Part shown: piece after piece, positions 23,481-31,456 of the stretch
Layout: every line of letters begins with the position of its first letter
Numbering within the stretch: the first letter of the stretch is position 1
Assembly: GCA_964452575.1 (NCBI GenBank)
Contig: CAYVMN010000016.1
Location: 1 to 35,124 of the forward strand
Length of the DNA stretch: 35,124 bases
Source of the DNA: CAYVMN01 sp964452575
Lineage (GTDB): Bacteria > Desulfobacterota > DSM-4660 > Desulfatiglandales > Desulfatiglandaceae
Direction: 5' to 3'
Position numbers and translations under genes: made by a program
Notes under the pieces: model-generated
Database searches by the model: none
The model's input: the letters and a program-made list of their open reading frames with translations, nothing else
What the model was told of the DNA's origin: nothing

Positions 23481-24260
23481 TCAGTCTTCGGCCATACCCA
23501 CCATCTTTTTCATTTCATATATCTCTTCTGGTTGAAGGTGGCGGTATTGACCTACCTTAAGATCTCCGAGTTGGAGCGTCCCAAACCCGATCCTTGTGAG
23601 GTGAATGACCTCGTAACCGACCGCCTCGAACATCCGTCTCACCTGGCGCGGTCGGCCCTGGGTGATGGTCGTTCTGACCTGGCTCTGCCTCTGGTTCCGG
23701 CCTATGAGAGTTGCAGTGGCGCGTCCGCTGGGTCCATCGCTTAATCTCACACCTCGCCTCAATTTCTCTAAGGCCTCATCGGTGATTCTACCCCTAACCG
23801 TCGCTTTGTAGGTGCGGGGGACACGATACCTAGGGTGAGTGAGTCTATAGGCCCATTCACCGTCATTGGTAAACAGCAGCAGCCCCATGCTGTCAAAATC
23901 GAGACGCCCCACAGGGAAGACCCTTTGAAGGATCTCCATGATCAGATCGGTAACCACGGGCCTCCCCTCAGGGTCTCTAAGAGAGGAAATATAACCAAAG
24001 GGTTTATTCAACATGAGATAGAACCTATCCGGAGGGGCAGGGATCTCCTTTCCATCCACACAAATTCGGTCCCTGCCCAAGACCACACGGAAGCCCGGCT
24101 CTTTTATGATGGTGCCATTTACTATTACCCGTCCCGATTTGATCCATTCATCCGCCCGGCGCCTGGAGGTCAGGCCGGCGGAGGACAGGGCCTGGTTAAG
24201 CCTCCGGGTCTTCGATTGAAGGGAGCGGGGCCGGGCCGGTCTCCTGGTCATCAAATCCAA
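23481..24260 (-). CDS. rluB: RluB/RsuA-family rRNA pseudouridine synthase
   Basis: 259 residues. An S4 RNA-binding domain comes first (LNQALSSAGLTSRRRADEWI ... GRVIVNG, residues 21-70). The catalytic domain follows, with LNKPFGYISS and the GRLDFDSMGLLLFTNDG motif carrying the catalytic Asp. RluB-type enzymes isomerise a uridine of 23S rRNA (2605 region in E. coli); RsuA acts on 16S, and the sequence alone does not decide the site. The start used here lies 65 nt inside scpB; the basic first 18 residues are uncertain and translation could begin slightly later at a non-ATG codon. It closes the scpA-scpB-rluB group, a very common order. Confidence 0.92.
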   Translation of the reverse strand: MDLMTRRPARPRSLQSKTRRLNQALSSAGLTSRRRADEWIKSGRVIVNGTIIKEPGFRVVLGRDRICVDGKEIPAPPDRFYLMLNKPFGYISSLRDPEGRPVVTDLIMEILQRVFPVGRLDFDSMGLLLFTNDGEWAYRLTHPRYRVPRTYKATVRGRITDEALEKLRRGVRLSDGPSGRATATLIGRNQRQSQVRTTITQGRPRQVRRMFEAVGYEVIHLTRIGFGTLQLGDLKVGQYRHLQPEEIYEMKKMVGMAED

Positions 24261-24780
24261 AATCTTTTATCTCTTTCAGCTTAGGGAGTGATTCCAGATC
24301 CTTGAGGTCAAATACCTCGAGAAATTTCTTGGCCGTACCATAGATCAGTGGTCGGCCTGGCAGGTTCTTGCGGCCCATTATCCTGATCAAACCCTTTTCC
24401 AGGAGTGTCCTCAGGATTCCCCCTACATCTACCCCCCTTAACCTCTCGATTTCCTGCCGGATGATGGGCTGCTTGTAGGCTATGATGGCCAGGGTCTCCA
24501 GGGCCGGACGGGAAAGTCGCGTGGGGGAGGCCTTCAACATCCTTAGCACGTATGGTGCATACCCTGATTTTGTCCTGAACTGATAGCCTTCCGCCACCTC
24601 CTTAAGGCCAAAACTTCTTCCCATGGCATCATATTCTTCCTGGAGTTCTTTTAGGGCCTGTCTGATATTGACTCGGGTCTCTTCTGATAACCAGCCATGG
24701 ATTTCGGGGGCACTCAGAGGTCTGTCCGTCGTGAACAGTAAGGCCTCAATGATCAGTTTGAGCGATTTTTCCATTGCCAT
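24196..24780 (-). CDS. scpB: segregation and condensation protein B
   Basis: 194 residues, two winged-helix domains. IIEALLFTTDRPLSAPEI opens the first; RLSRPALETLAIIAYKQPIIRQEIERLRGVD and LIRIMGRKNLPGRPLIYGTAKKFLE are the family signature. ScpB dimers join ScpA and bind the SMC heads to form the bacterial condensin that organises and separates chromosomes. The gene overlaps scpA by 35 nt at its start and rluB at its end, so all three are translationally linked. The acidic tail of about 20 residues (DFGDDQE-like, PLPSIED) is not conserved. No smc gene is in the window. Confidence 0.95.
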   Translation of the reverse strand: MAMEKSLKLIIEALLFTTDRPLSAPEIHGWLSEETRVNIRQALKELQEEYDAMGRSFGLKEVAEGYQFRTKSGYAPYVLRMLKASPTRLSRPALETLAIIAYKQPIIRQEIERLRGVDVGGILRTLLEKGLIRIMGRKNLPGRPLIYGTAKKFLEVFDLKDLESLPKLKEIKDFGFDDQETGPAPLPSIEDPEA

Positions 24781-25510
24781 CTATGTTGTGATTTTCTTCA
24801 TTACCATCGAAAGAGGGTGTCAGAAGGATGTCGCTTTCAAGGGTGGGCTGGGACACCTTCACCAGGCCCATGTGGACCAGCTCCAACAGGGCCAGAAAGG
24901 AGACGATAAATTCGGAGACCGTCCTGTCTTTAGTGAAAAGCTCATGAAAGAAAATGGGGCCATTTTCTTTGAGGTACGCAATGATAACCTCGGTCTTTTC
25001 CTTTACAGACCATTTTTCGGTAATAAAGCTTAGTTGAACACCTGGCAACCTCTGCTCCATGATCCTCTTGAAGGCGTCGATCAATTGAAAGAGGTTGACA
25101 TCCAGGTGTGGTTCTTCGTCCCTCAGCTGCTCCTGTAAGTAAGGTGGAATGTGCCGCGAAAAGACATCTCTATCCAGGATTTCCCTACCTGACAGCTCGT
25201 GGGCGGCGTCTCGCAGGAGAATGTATTCTAATAGGGGGCGAGTGATCTCATTGAATATCTCTTCCTCTTGCTCTTCCTTTGAATCCGGGAGCAACATCCT
25301 TGATTTTATGTGGATGAGGGTGGATGCCATTACCAGGAAATCGCCGGCCACGTCTATATTTAGGACCTTCATGGTGTCCAGGTATTCCAGATATTGGTCT
25401 GTGATTGTCGCTATCGGGATATCAAAGATATCTACCTCATTCTTATGGATGAGGTGAAGCAACAAGTCCAGAGGACCCTCAAATACCTCCAGTCTAACTT
25501 CGTAGTCCAA
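24746..25510 (-). CDS. scpA: segregation and condensation protein A (kleisin)
   Basis: 254 residues. The N-terminal YEVRLEVFEGPLDLLLHLIHKNEVDIFDIPIATIT is the kleisin signature that binds the SMC neck with ScpB, and LDTMKVLNIDVAGDFLVMASTLIHIKSRMLLP follows. The C-terminal winged helix (SEFIVSFLALLELVHMGLVKVSQ) contacts the SMC cap. The start is TTG, with GAGAGG/GGGAGG upstream; it overlaps the end of trpS by 17 nt. The last 20 residues are low-complexity (NEENHNIDGNGK) and overlap scpB. Length is standard. Confidence 0.95.
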   Translation of the reverse strand: MDYEVRLEVFEGPLDLLLHLIHKNEVDIFDIPIATITDQYLEYLDTMKVLNIDVAGDFLVMASTLIHIKSRMLLPDSKEEQEEEIFNEITRPLLEYILLRDAAHELSGREILDRDVFSRHIPPYLQEQLRDEEPHLDVNLFQLIDAFKRIMEQRLPGVQLSFITEKWSVKEKTEVIIAYLKENGPIFFHELFTKDRTVSEFIVSFLALLELVHMGLVKVSQPTLESDILLTPSFDGNEENHNIDGNGKIAQTDH

Positions 25511-26483
25511 CAGCCTCCCTCACCTCTCTCATGGTCTCCTTGCATATGGCCCTGGCCCGCCTATTGCCCTCGGCAACGATTTCTCTGACCTTTGCGATAT
25601 CGGCTTCCAGCCCCCTTCTTTTTTCCCGTATCGGTTCCAGCCCCCTTTTCAGGTTGGAGGCCATCATTTTCTTGCAATCCACGCAACCGATCTCTGCGGA
25701 TCGGCAATCCCTGTCGATTTTTTGGACCTCTTCAGGGTCAGTGTATATCTCATGAAAGGAGAAGACATTGCAGACATCCGGATTTCCAGGATCATTTCTC
25801 CTGGCCCTTTGCGGATCGGTAATCATTTCATCCACCTTCTTATCGATCTCTTCGTCTGAGTCCGTGAGATATATGGCATTATCATAGCTCTTGCTCATTT
25901 TGCGCCGGTCTATCCCCAAGAGCTTTGATGTGGGAGTCAGGAGCACATCGGGAATAGGGAATACCTCTCCGTAGAGGTTGTTGAAGCGGCGGGCTATTTC
26001 TCTGGTTAGCTCGACATGTGGGGCCTGATCTTCCCCGACCGGAACGCCATTTGCCTTATACATAAGGATGTCAGCGGCCTGGAGTACCGGGTAGCCCAAG
26101 AACCCATAAGTATACAGATTTTTCTGGTTCAACTCACGAAGCTGTTCCTTATATGTGGGGTTTCTCTCCAACCAGGGGAGCGGGGTGATCATGGAAAAGA
26201 TGAGGTGGAGCTCCGCATGCTCTTTGAGCTCGGATTGGATAAAAAAGGTGGATATCCCCGGGTCAAGCCCAATGGAAATCCAGTCGATTATGATATCATA
26301 CAGGGTCTTTCCTATAATATCAGGCTGCGCGTATTCACTGGTCAGGGCATGCCAGTCGGCGATAAAGTAAAAACACTGGTACTCATCCTGTAACCGTTTC
26401 CAGTTAATAAGTGCCCCGTGTAAATGTCCCAAGTGGATCTTCCCTGTTGGTCTCATTCCGCTAACGATTCTCTTTCTTATCAT
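25494..26483 (-). CDS. trpS: tryptophanyl-tRNA synthetase
   Basis: 329 residues, class I synthetase charging tRNA-Trp. HIGH-type motif KIHLGHLHGALINW is at the N-terminus and KMSKS appears as RKMSKSYDNAIYL near residue 190. A CxxC pair in EIGCVDCKKMM with nearby Cys may bind a metal, as in a subgroup of bacterial TrpRS. The ATG at 26483 is chosen because AAAGGGTG lies about 8 nt upstream and the product then starts MIRKRIVSGMRPTG; the in-frame ATG at 26504, which directly follows the cca stop codon, has no ribosome site. Confidence 0.95.
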   Translation of the reverse strand: MIRKRIVSGMRPTGKIHLGHLHGALINWKRLQDEYQCFYFIADWHALTSEYAQPDIIGKTLYDIIIDWISIGLDPGISTFFIQSELKEHAELHLIFSMITPLPWLERNPTYKEQLRELNQKNLYTYGFLGYPVLQAADILMYKANGVPVGEDQAPHVELTREIARRFNNLYGEVFPIPDVLLTPTSKLLGIDRRKMSKSYDNAIYLTDSDEEIDKKVDEMITDPQRARRNDPGNPDVCNVFSFHEIYTDPEEVQKIDRDCRSAEIGCVDCKKMMASNLKRGLEPIREKRRGLEADIAKVREIVAEGNRRARAICKETMREVREAVGLRS

Positions 26484-26504
26484 GGGCCGAACACCCTTTC
26501 TCAT

Positions 26505-29219
26505 TTATTGATTTCCATAGCTCATTGGCGGTTGCCAATTTTGTTTCACAAATTCGACCTCGTCATCCCTGGTCTTTATCAGGTTATTGAGTCGGGCCTC
26601 AAGAAGACTCTCCAAGACATTCCTAAAGACCGGGCCGGGGTGAAGGCCCATGTCTAATAAATCCTTGCCTTTGAGCTGGACCTTTGTCCCCTTGAGTCTT
26701 GTAAAATAGTTTGAGATGAGCCGCCTTATCTTTTCACTGTTTGTCTTTCCCATGAGATAGAGCAACGTCTCTGTATCATATGGCAGGAGCAAAGTATAGA
26801 GCCTATAATTGTTGCCTTCAAACCTCTGGAGGGACTCCAGAAGTTTCTCTTCATGCTGTCTCTGGTAGATCATCCTCTCCTCTTTGAGGCCCAGGATTCC
26901 CATCCTTTGAGCTATGGCCCTCAGGGCCTTGCTGTCAAGGGCGGAGGAGAGGGCATGCCAGTATACCTTCCATGGTTCAAAGGGTTCCTCCAGGTAAAGG
27001 AGGTTATACCAGGCAATGACCCTTTTGATCTCTTCCAGCAGCCTTCGAAGGCCTTCGGTCATCCGCATCTCAGGTGAAATGATCTGAAGCAGATCAAACT
27101 CATTTAATCTCTCTATGGCCTTTATTGGGTCTTGTTCATTCAGGATAAGTTTAAGTTCAAGGAAGAGGCGACGGCCGGAAAGGTCTTTGAAACAATTGAT
27201 CTTCACTGCATTCTTGATCAGGGCAAGGGTAAGCTTTCCGATCTTGAACCCGAATCTCTGTTCAAACCTGATGGCCCGCAGCACCCGTGTGGGGTCTTCG
27301 ACGAAGCTCAGGTTATGCAGGACCCTCAGTTGCTTTTCTCTGATATCTTCCTGAGCGCCGAAGTAATCGATAAGGGTTCCATAGCTCCTCTTGTTTAGCT
27401 TTATGGCGAGGGTATTGATAGTAAAATCCCGTCTATAAAGATCCAGTTTGAGAGAACTTGTCTCAACAACAGGTGGGGCCCCTGGCGCTTCGTAATATTC
27501 CATGCGGGCCGTTGCCACGTCAACCTTGAACCCATCTGGAAATATAAGCACAGCGGTCCCGAACTTGGGATGACTCCTCACCCGTGCATCATAATGTTCC
27601 GCGAATTCTTGGGCAAACCTGATTCCGTCCCCTTCAACGACTATGTCTAAGTCCAGGTTTTCACGTTTGAGGAAGACATCTCTTACCAGGCCGCCTACTA
27701 GGTAGGCATTATACCCAAGCATATCAGCAACCTGACCAAAGTTCTTAAGAAACTTTATTACTTTTCTCGGCAGCCTTTCCTTGAGTACTGCAGCCATGTT
27801 TTTCTTTCTTATAAAATGAGAGGCGTTTTTGGAATCATAGAGGAACTGGGGGATTAATGGGTCGCCCAAAAGGATATTAAGGAGGTCGGTCCTGGTAATA
27901 ACGCCCATTACCTTTTGTCCTTCCACAACCGGGAGGACCCTCAATTTCTTTTTGATTATCAATTCCTGGACCTCCCTCAGGGAGGCGTGGGGACGGATTT
28001 GGGAAAACTCAATATTCATGTAGTCACTTACCTTGAGGTCTTCAAGGCCTAAGAAGACCGCCTTTTCAACAATTTGTCTGGTAACATAGCCTCTCAGGAT
28101 ATCCTTATCATCCATAACCAGGAGCACATTGATATTGTACCTGGTCATCAAGTCGGCGGCCTTCTTAACGGTGTCCTCAGGAGAGATATGGATCACCGGG
28201 GAAGACATCATATCCTCGGCCTTTTTTGTAGGACTGATCCTGCTCCTCAGGAGCGTCTGCAACGACCTTTCCACCTGGGTCAGGGTCTTGTTCTTAATGG
28301 TGGCCGATGCCGCCTGGGGGTGTCCTCCGCCACCCAAGGCAAGGGCTATTTCTGCAGCATTGACCTCTTCCATTCGGCTTCTCGCCACCAGATAAATCCG
28401 ATCTTGCATCTGGGCCAGGGCGAAGACCACATTCAGGTTCTCCATTTCCATGAATTTGTGGACGAGCACTGCAAAGTCCCCAACATACTCCTCCCTGATG
28501 ACCTTGGTTATGACTACCTCTACACCATTTATGATCCTGGTTGTGGCTGCCTGAGTAAGATCGTTGAGAAGCCACACCTGCTCCGCGGTAAGTTCCCTTG
28601 TGAGCATATCGGCGATGATATTATGATTTGCCCCCTGATCCGTCAGCCATGCGGCCGCCTGATAGTCTTCTCCCCTCGTGGAGGAAAAGGTAAATGATCC
28701 GGTATCTTCGTGTATTCCCAGGCACATTACGGTTGCTTCATCAGGAGATATGGAAATGCCCTTCTCCCGAATAATTCCGGTTAGCAGGGCCGTGGTGGAG
28801 CCGATTTTGCGTATGACCTCTATGTGGCCATGGGCATCGTCGTCAGAGTCGGGATGGTGGTCGTAGATATGTATTTCAACCCCTTTTTTGTCCAATAGTT
28901 CAGCGAACTTACCTATTCGGCTCCTTTGCCTGGTATCAACGAGGATGAGCCTCTTTATCTGGTCGAAATCGATCTTTTTTATCTTTGTAAAGTTGAATAA
29001 GTAGGATGTGGAATGAAGGAAGAAGTTTCTGAGGTTCTTCTCTTGAGATCCCGGAAATACCAGGGCAGCCTCTGGATAGAGTTTCCTTGCAGCTATCATG
29101 GATGCCAGTGCATCGAAGTCGGCATTGAGATGGGTTGTTATGACCTCCTGGTATGTCTGATCCGGGTGCCCCTTCTTTGTCTGTCTTCGATTTCCCTTTT
29201 TCCCTGTGAACGTACTCAT
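26505..29219 (-). CDS. cca: DHH-CBS-tRNA nucleotidyltransferase (CCA/A-adding type) fusion
   Basis: 904 residues in a chain of domains. The DHH phosphoesterase domain has HLNADFDALASM (about 29-40), DTRQRS, the YDHHPDSDDD motif (about 118-127) and HEDTGSFTF, with DHHA1 motif GGGGHPQAASA near 300. Two CBS domains lie at about 325-445 (AEDMMSSPV, VSDYMN). The poly(A)-polymerase/CCA catalytic head begins near 500, with YLVGGLVRDVFL, LDLDIVVEGDG (catalytic Asp pair) and DFTINTLAIKL, then RVLRAIRFEQRFGFKI, and a helical C-terminus. Long DHH-CBS versions are known in Aquifex and deltaproteobacteria, where the task of CCA addition can be split between A- and CC-adding enzymes. Which part of CCA this enzyme adds is not decided by sequence reading. 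Confidence 0.93.
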   Translation of the reverse strand: MSTFTGKKGNRRQTKKGHPDQTYQEVITTHLNADFDALASMIAARKLYPEAALVFPGSQEKNLRNFFLHSTSYLFNFTKIKKIDFDQIKRLILVDTRQRSRIGKFAELLDKKGVEIHIYDHHPDSDDDAHGHIEVIRKIGSTTALLTGIIREKGISISPDEATVMCLGIHEDTGSFTFSSTRGEDYQAAAWLTDQGANHNIIADMLTRELTAEQVWLLNDLTQAATTRIINGVEVVITKVIREEYVGDFAVLVHKFMEMENLNVVFALAQMQDRIYLVARSRMEEVNAAEIALALGGGGHPQAASATIKNKTLTQVERSLQTLLRSRISPTKKAEDMMSSPVIHISPEDTVKKAADLMTRYNINVLLVMDDKDILRGYVTRQIVEKAVFLGLEDLKVSDYMNIEFSQIRPHASLREVQELIIKKKLRVLPVVEGQKVMGVITRTDLLNILLGDPLIPQFLYDSKNASHFIRKKNMAAVLKERLPRKVIKFLKNFGQVADMLGYNAYLVGGLVRDVFLKRENLDLDIVVEGDGIRFAQEFAEHYDARVRSHPKFGTAVLIFPDGFKVDVATARMEYYEAPGAPPVVETSSLKLDLYRRDFTINTLAIKLNKRSYGTLIDYFGAQEDIREKQLRVLHNLSFVEDPTRVLRAIRFEQRFGFKIGKLTLALIKNAVKINCFKDLSGRRLFLELKLILNEQDPIKAIERLNEFDLLQIISPEMRMTEGLRRLLEEIKRVIAWYNLLYLEEPFEPWKVYWHALSSALDSKALRAIAQRMGILGLKEERMIYQRQHEEKLLESLQRFEGNNYRLYTLLLPYDTETLLYLMGKTNSEKIRRLISNYFTRLKGTKVQLKGKDLLDMGLHPGPVFRNVLESLLEARLNNLIKTRDDEVEFVKQNWQPPMSYGNQ

Positions 29220-29287
29220 TTCCTATGCCCTTTTCCTCTCGGGGCACCATCATACCATACGGTCCAGAAATGTTCAGGGGCTGATTC

Positions 29288-29330
29288 AAAAAAACAAAAA
29301 AAGCCGGGCATCACCTGTGCGCCGGCTTTT
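29288..29330 (-). terminator. intrinsic terminator after dksA-like gene
   Basis: On the minus strand AAAGCCGG and CCGGCTTT pair around a 14-nt loop, followed by a long T-rich tract (TTTTTTTGTTTTTTT). It separates the dnaJ/dksA segment from cca, so cca-trpS-scpAB-rluB must have its own promoter or rely on read-through. Confidence 0.85.
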
Positions 29331-29353
29331 CCAATGGAATCGGGAAACAGTGA

Positions 29354-29719
29354 TTATTGGCCCCTGAGTTTTTCCTCGTTTTCCTGTTTTTTCTTACATT
29401 CTATGCAGAGAGTTGTAACGGGTCGGGCCATTAGCCTCTCCTCCGAGATCTCATTTTCGCATTCCTCACAGATTCCGAAGGTACCATTTTCGAGCCTCTC
29501 CAGGGCATCGTTTATCTTTCCGATCAATCTCCTTTCCCTGTCCCGGATCCTGAGCGTGAAATTCCTGTCCGATTCCAAGGTTGCCCTGTCCGTAGGATCA
29601 GGAAAGTTCTCTCGGTTGTCGGTCATTCCGCTGACGGTCTTATTTGCCTCATCCAAGAGATCATTCAATCTCTGGTTAAGTAATTCCCTAAAATATTCTT
29701 GTTGTTTCTTGCTTAACAT
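29354..29719 (-). CDS. dksA: DksA/TraR-family zinc-finger protein
   Basis: 121 residues. A long coiled-coil (LSKKQQEYFRELLNQRL ... RERRLIGKINDALERL) is followed by a four-Cys zinc finger, CEEC near residue 84 and CIEC near residue 108. The DPTDRATLESD segment supplies the acidic DxxDxA tip that reaches into the RNA-polymerase secondary channel. DksA works with ppGpp to repress rRNA and tune other promoters in the stringent response. Ribosome site AAGGGGAG is at good distance from ATG 29719. Slightly shorter than E. coli DksA (151 aa), as is common outside the gammaproteobacteria. Confidence 0.92.
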   Translation of the reverse strand: MLSKKQQEYFRELLNQRLNDLLDEANKTVSGMTDNRENFPDPTDRATLESDRNFTLRIRDRERRLIGKINDALERLENGTFGICEECENEISEERLMARPVTTLCIECKKKQENEEKLRGQ

Positions 29720-29795
29720 GACTCCCCTTCCTCACCCCCGAACAAGGATTAAGAGGGTCACCCCCCTATCAGTCTTTGAAACCAATGTAAAGGAA

Positions 29796-30914
29796 TTAAT
29801 GTGTCATTTTTTTCAAAAAGTCCTTTACCTTATTCCTCTTACCCGAAACGGCCAGCCCCTCTGTTTCTGCAAAGGCCTCTAGGAGCTCCCTCTGCCTCTG
29901 GCTCAGCTTTTCAGGGATCTTGAGGATGACCTTTACGTAAAGATCGCCTCTACGGCCGTGCCCCCTGAGGCTGGACATCCCTTTCCCAGGGACCCTGATT
30001 ATTTCGCCGGGTTGCGTCCCCTGCGGGATCTCCAATTCGTGGCCACCTTCATCGCCCAGGACTGGGATTAATATTGTATCCCCTAGTGCCGCTTGGACAA
30101 ATGAGATAGGGATCTGGCAAATGAGATTATCCTCTTCTCTGCCAAAGAAATCATGGTCGTTTACGCGAATAACCACGTAAAGGTCACCGGCCGGCCCTCC
30201 GTATTCACCTGGTTCCCCTTCACCCTTCAATCTCAATTGGGAGCCGGTATCAACTCCCGGTGGGATCTTGACATTGATGCTCCTATCAACCCTGATCTTA
30301 CCACCACCTCTACAATCTTTACAGGGCTCGCTGATTATCTCTCCGTGTCCTTGGCAGGCCGGGCAGGTCGTACTGATTTGGAAGAACCCCTGAGACCGAA
30401 TGACTTGGCCCCTGCCCTGACATGTAGGGCATACATGCGGTTCACTCCCAGGGCTGGCACCCGATCCATTGCATGTCTTGCAGGTCTCAAGCCTGTGAAA
30501 GGCGATCTCGGCTTCTTTCCCAAAAAAGGCCTCTTCCAGGGTCAGCTCCAGGTCGTAGCGCAGGCTCTTTCCCTGGGCGGACCTGCTTCTTCGGCCCCTG
30601 CCGGTCCCAAATCCAAAGAAGTCCCCAAAAATATCTCCGAAACTGGAAAAGATGTCCTCGAAGCCACTGAAGCCTCTGAACCCTCTTCCCTCAAGGCCTT
30701 CATGGCCAAAGCGATCATATATTTCCCGCTTTTCCCTGTCTCTCAAGACCTCGTAAGCCTCGGAGGCCTCTTTGAATTTCTCCTCAGCCTCTTTGTCCCC
30801 AGGGTTTCTGTCGGGGTGATACTTGAGGGCCAGCTTTCTGTATGACCTCTTGATCTCTTCGGAGTCCGCATTGCGAGAGACGTCCAAGACCTCGTAGTAA
30901 TCTCTCTTGTACAT
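29796..30914 (-). CDS. dnaJ: chaperone protein DnaJ (Hsp40)
   Basis: 372 residues. The J domain has DYYEVLDVSRNAD and the HPD triad in YHPDRNPG (about 33-40). The Gly/Phe-rich region is GRGFRGFSGFEDIFSSFG. The zinc region has four CxxCxGxG-type repeats (CKTCNGSG, CPTCQGRG, CPACQGHG, CKDCRGGG). The C-terminal peptide-binding domains follow. It activates DnaK ATPase and delivers substrates. ATG at 30914 is preceded by AGGG at 8 nt; an in-frame TTG two codons earlier is less likely. No dnaK is in the window. It is 21 nt after rpoZ, in the same direction. Confidence 0.96.
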   Translation of the reverse strand: MYKRDYYEVLDVSRNADSEEIKRSYRKLALKYHPDRNPGDKEAEEKFKEASEAYEVLRDREKREIYDRFGHEGLEGRGFRGFSGFEDIFSSFGDIFGDFFGFGTGRGRRSRSAQGKSLRYDLELTLEEAFFGKEAEIAFHRLETCKTCNGSGASPGSEPHVCPTCQGRGQVIRSQGFFQISTTCPACQGHGEIISEPCKDCRGGGKIRVDRSINVKIPPGVDTGSQLRLKGEGEPGEYGGPAGDLYVVIRVNDHDFFGREEDNLICQIPISFVQAALGDTILIPVLGDEGGHELEIPQGTQPGEIIRVPGKGMSSLRGHGRRGDLYVKVILKIPEKLSQRQRELLEAFAETEGLAVSGKRNKVKDFLKKMTH

Positions 30915-30935
30915 GCTCAATTCCCTAAGGCATCC

Positions 30936-31238
30936 TCAGTCCATCTCCTCGTCCTGAACTGCTTCTTCTCCGATTGAATCCCCTTCGGTTCTCCCTAAGA
31001 GCTCAATAGGAATCGAGTTGGCCGTATCCTCTATGAACTGATCCAGTTGACCATCCTCAGCCGGGAAGACCTTTCCAGCTGCAATCTCCCTGAGGGATAG
31101 GACAATATCTTTATTCTTGCAGACATATAAGGGTTCTGCCCCCTTTCTTAATTGACGAACCCTTTTTGCGGCCAGGTGTATCAATCGAAATCGGTTGTCC
31201 ACCTTTCTAAGGCAGTCTTCAACTGTTATGCGTGCCAT
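30936..31238 (-). CDS. rpoZ: RNA polymerase omega subunit
   Basis: 100 residues. MARITVEDCLRKVDNRFRLIHLAAKRVRQL is the omega signature that wraps the beta' C-terminus and helps assemble RNA polymerase; together with DksA it shapes the response to ppGpp. The acidic tail (GEEAVQDEEMD) is normal. AAAGGAGAAG precedes the ATG. It is the first gene after a strong promoter and leads into dnaJ. Confidence 0.95.
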   Translation of the reverse strand: MARITVEDCLRKVDNRFRLIHLAAKRVRQLRKGAEPLYVCKNKDIVLSLREIAAGKVFPAEDGQLDQFIEDTANSIPIELLGRTEGDSIGEEAVQDEEMD

Positions 31239-31319
31239 AATCTTCTCCTTTTTTTTACCCAGACCCTGGGGCCCAAAGGGTTTAGGGGTAAACTCGATCC
31301 TAAATCAAATAAACTTTAC

Positions 31320-31348
31320 TTTATACGATTTTCTATGCTATATGTAAA
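31320..31348 (-). promoter_or_regulatory. sigma70-type promoter of rpoZ-dnaJ(-dksA)
   Basis: On the minus strand TTTACA (31348-31343) and TATAAA (31325-31320) are separated by exactly 17 nt. Both boxes match the consensus at five or more positions if TTGACA/TATAAT is used. The start of transcription should be near 31312, about 75 nt before the rpoZ ATG. Confidence 0.75.
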
Positions 31349-31456
31349 GTGGTAATTAACACCTAATAACTCGTGCCTGGACAAAAATCCTCTTTCAGGC
31401 CAAATCCGAATATGGGATTCAAGCACTACTCAGACCACTTCACGGTCTTGTAAGCA

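Noticed and set aside
28074..28697. 207-codon open frame on the plus strand
   Set aside because: It is antisense to the DHH-CBS part of cca, has no recognisable motif and no ribosome site.
30153..30845. 230-codon open frame on the plus strand
   Set aside because: It is antisense to dnaJ; its length reflects codon bias of the real gene.
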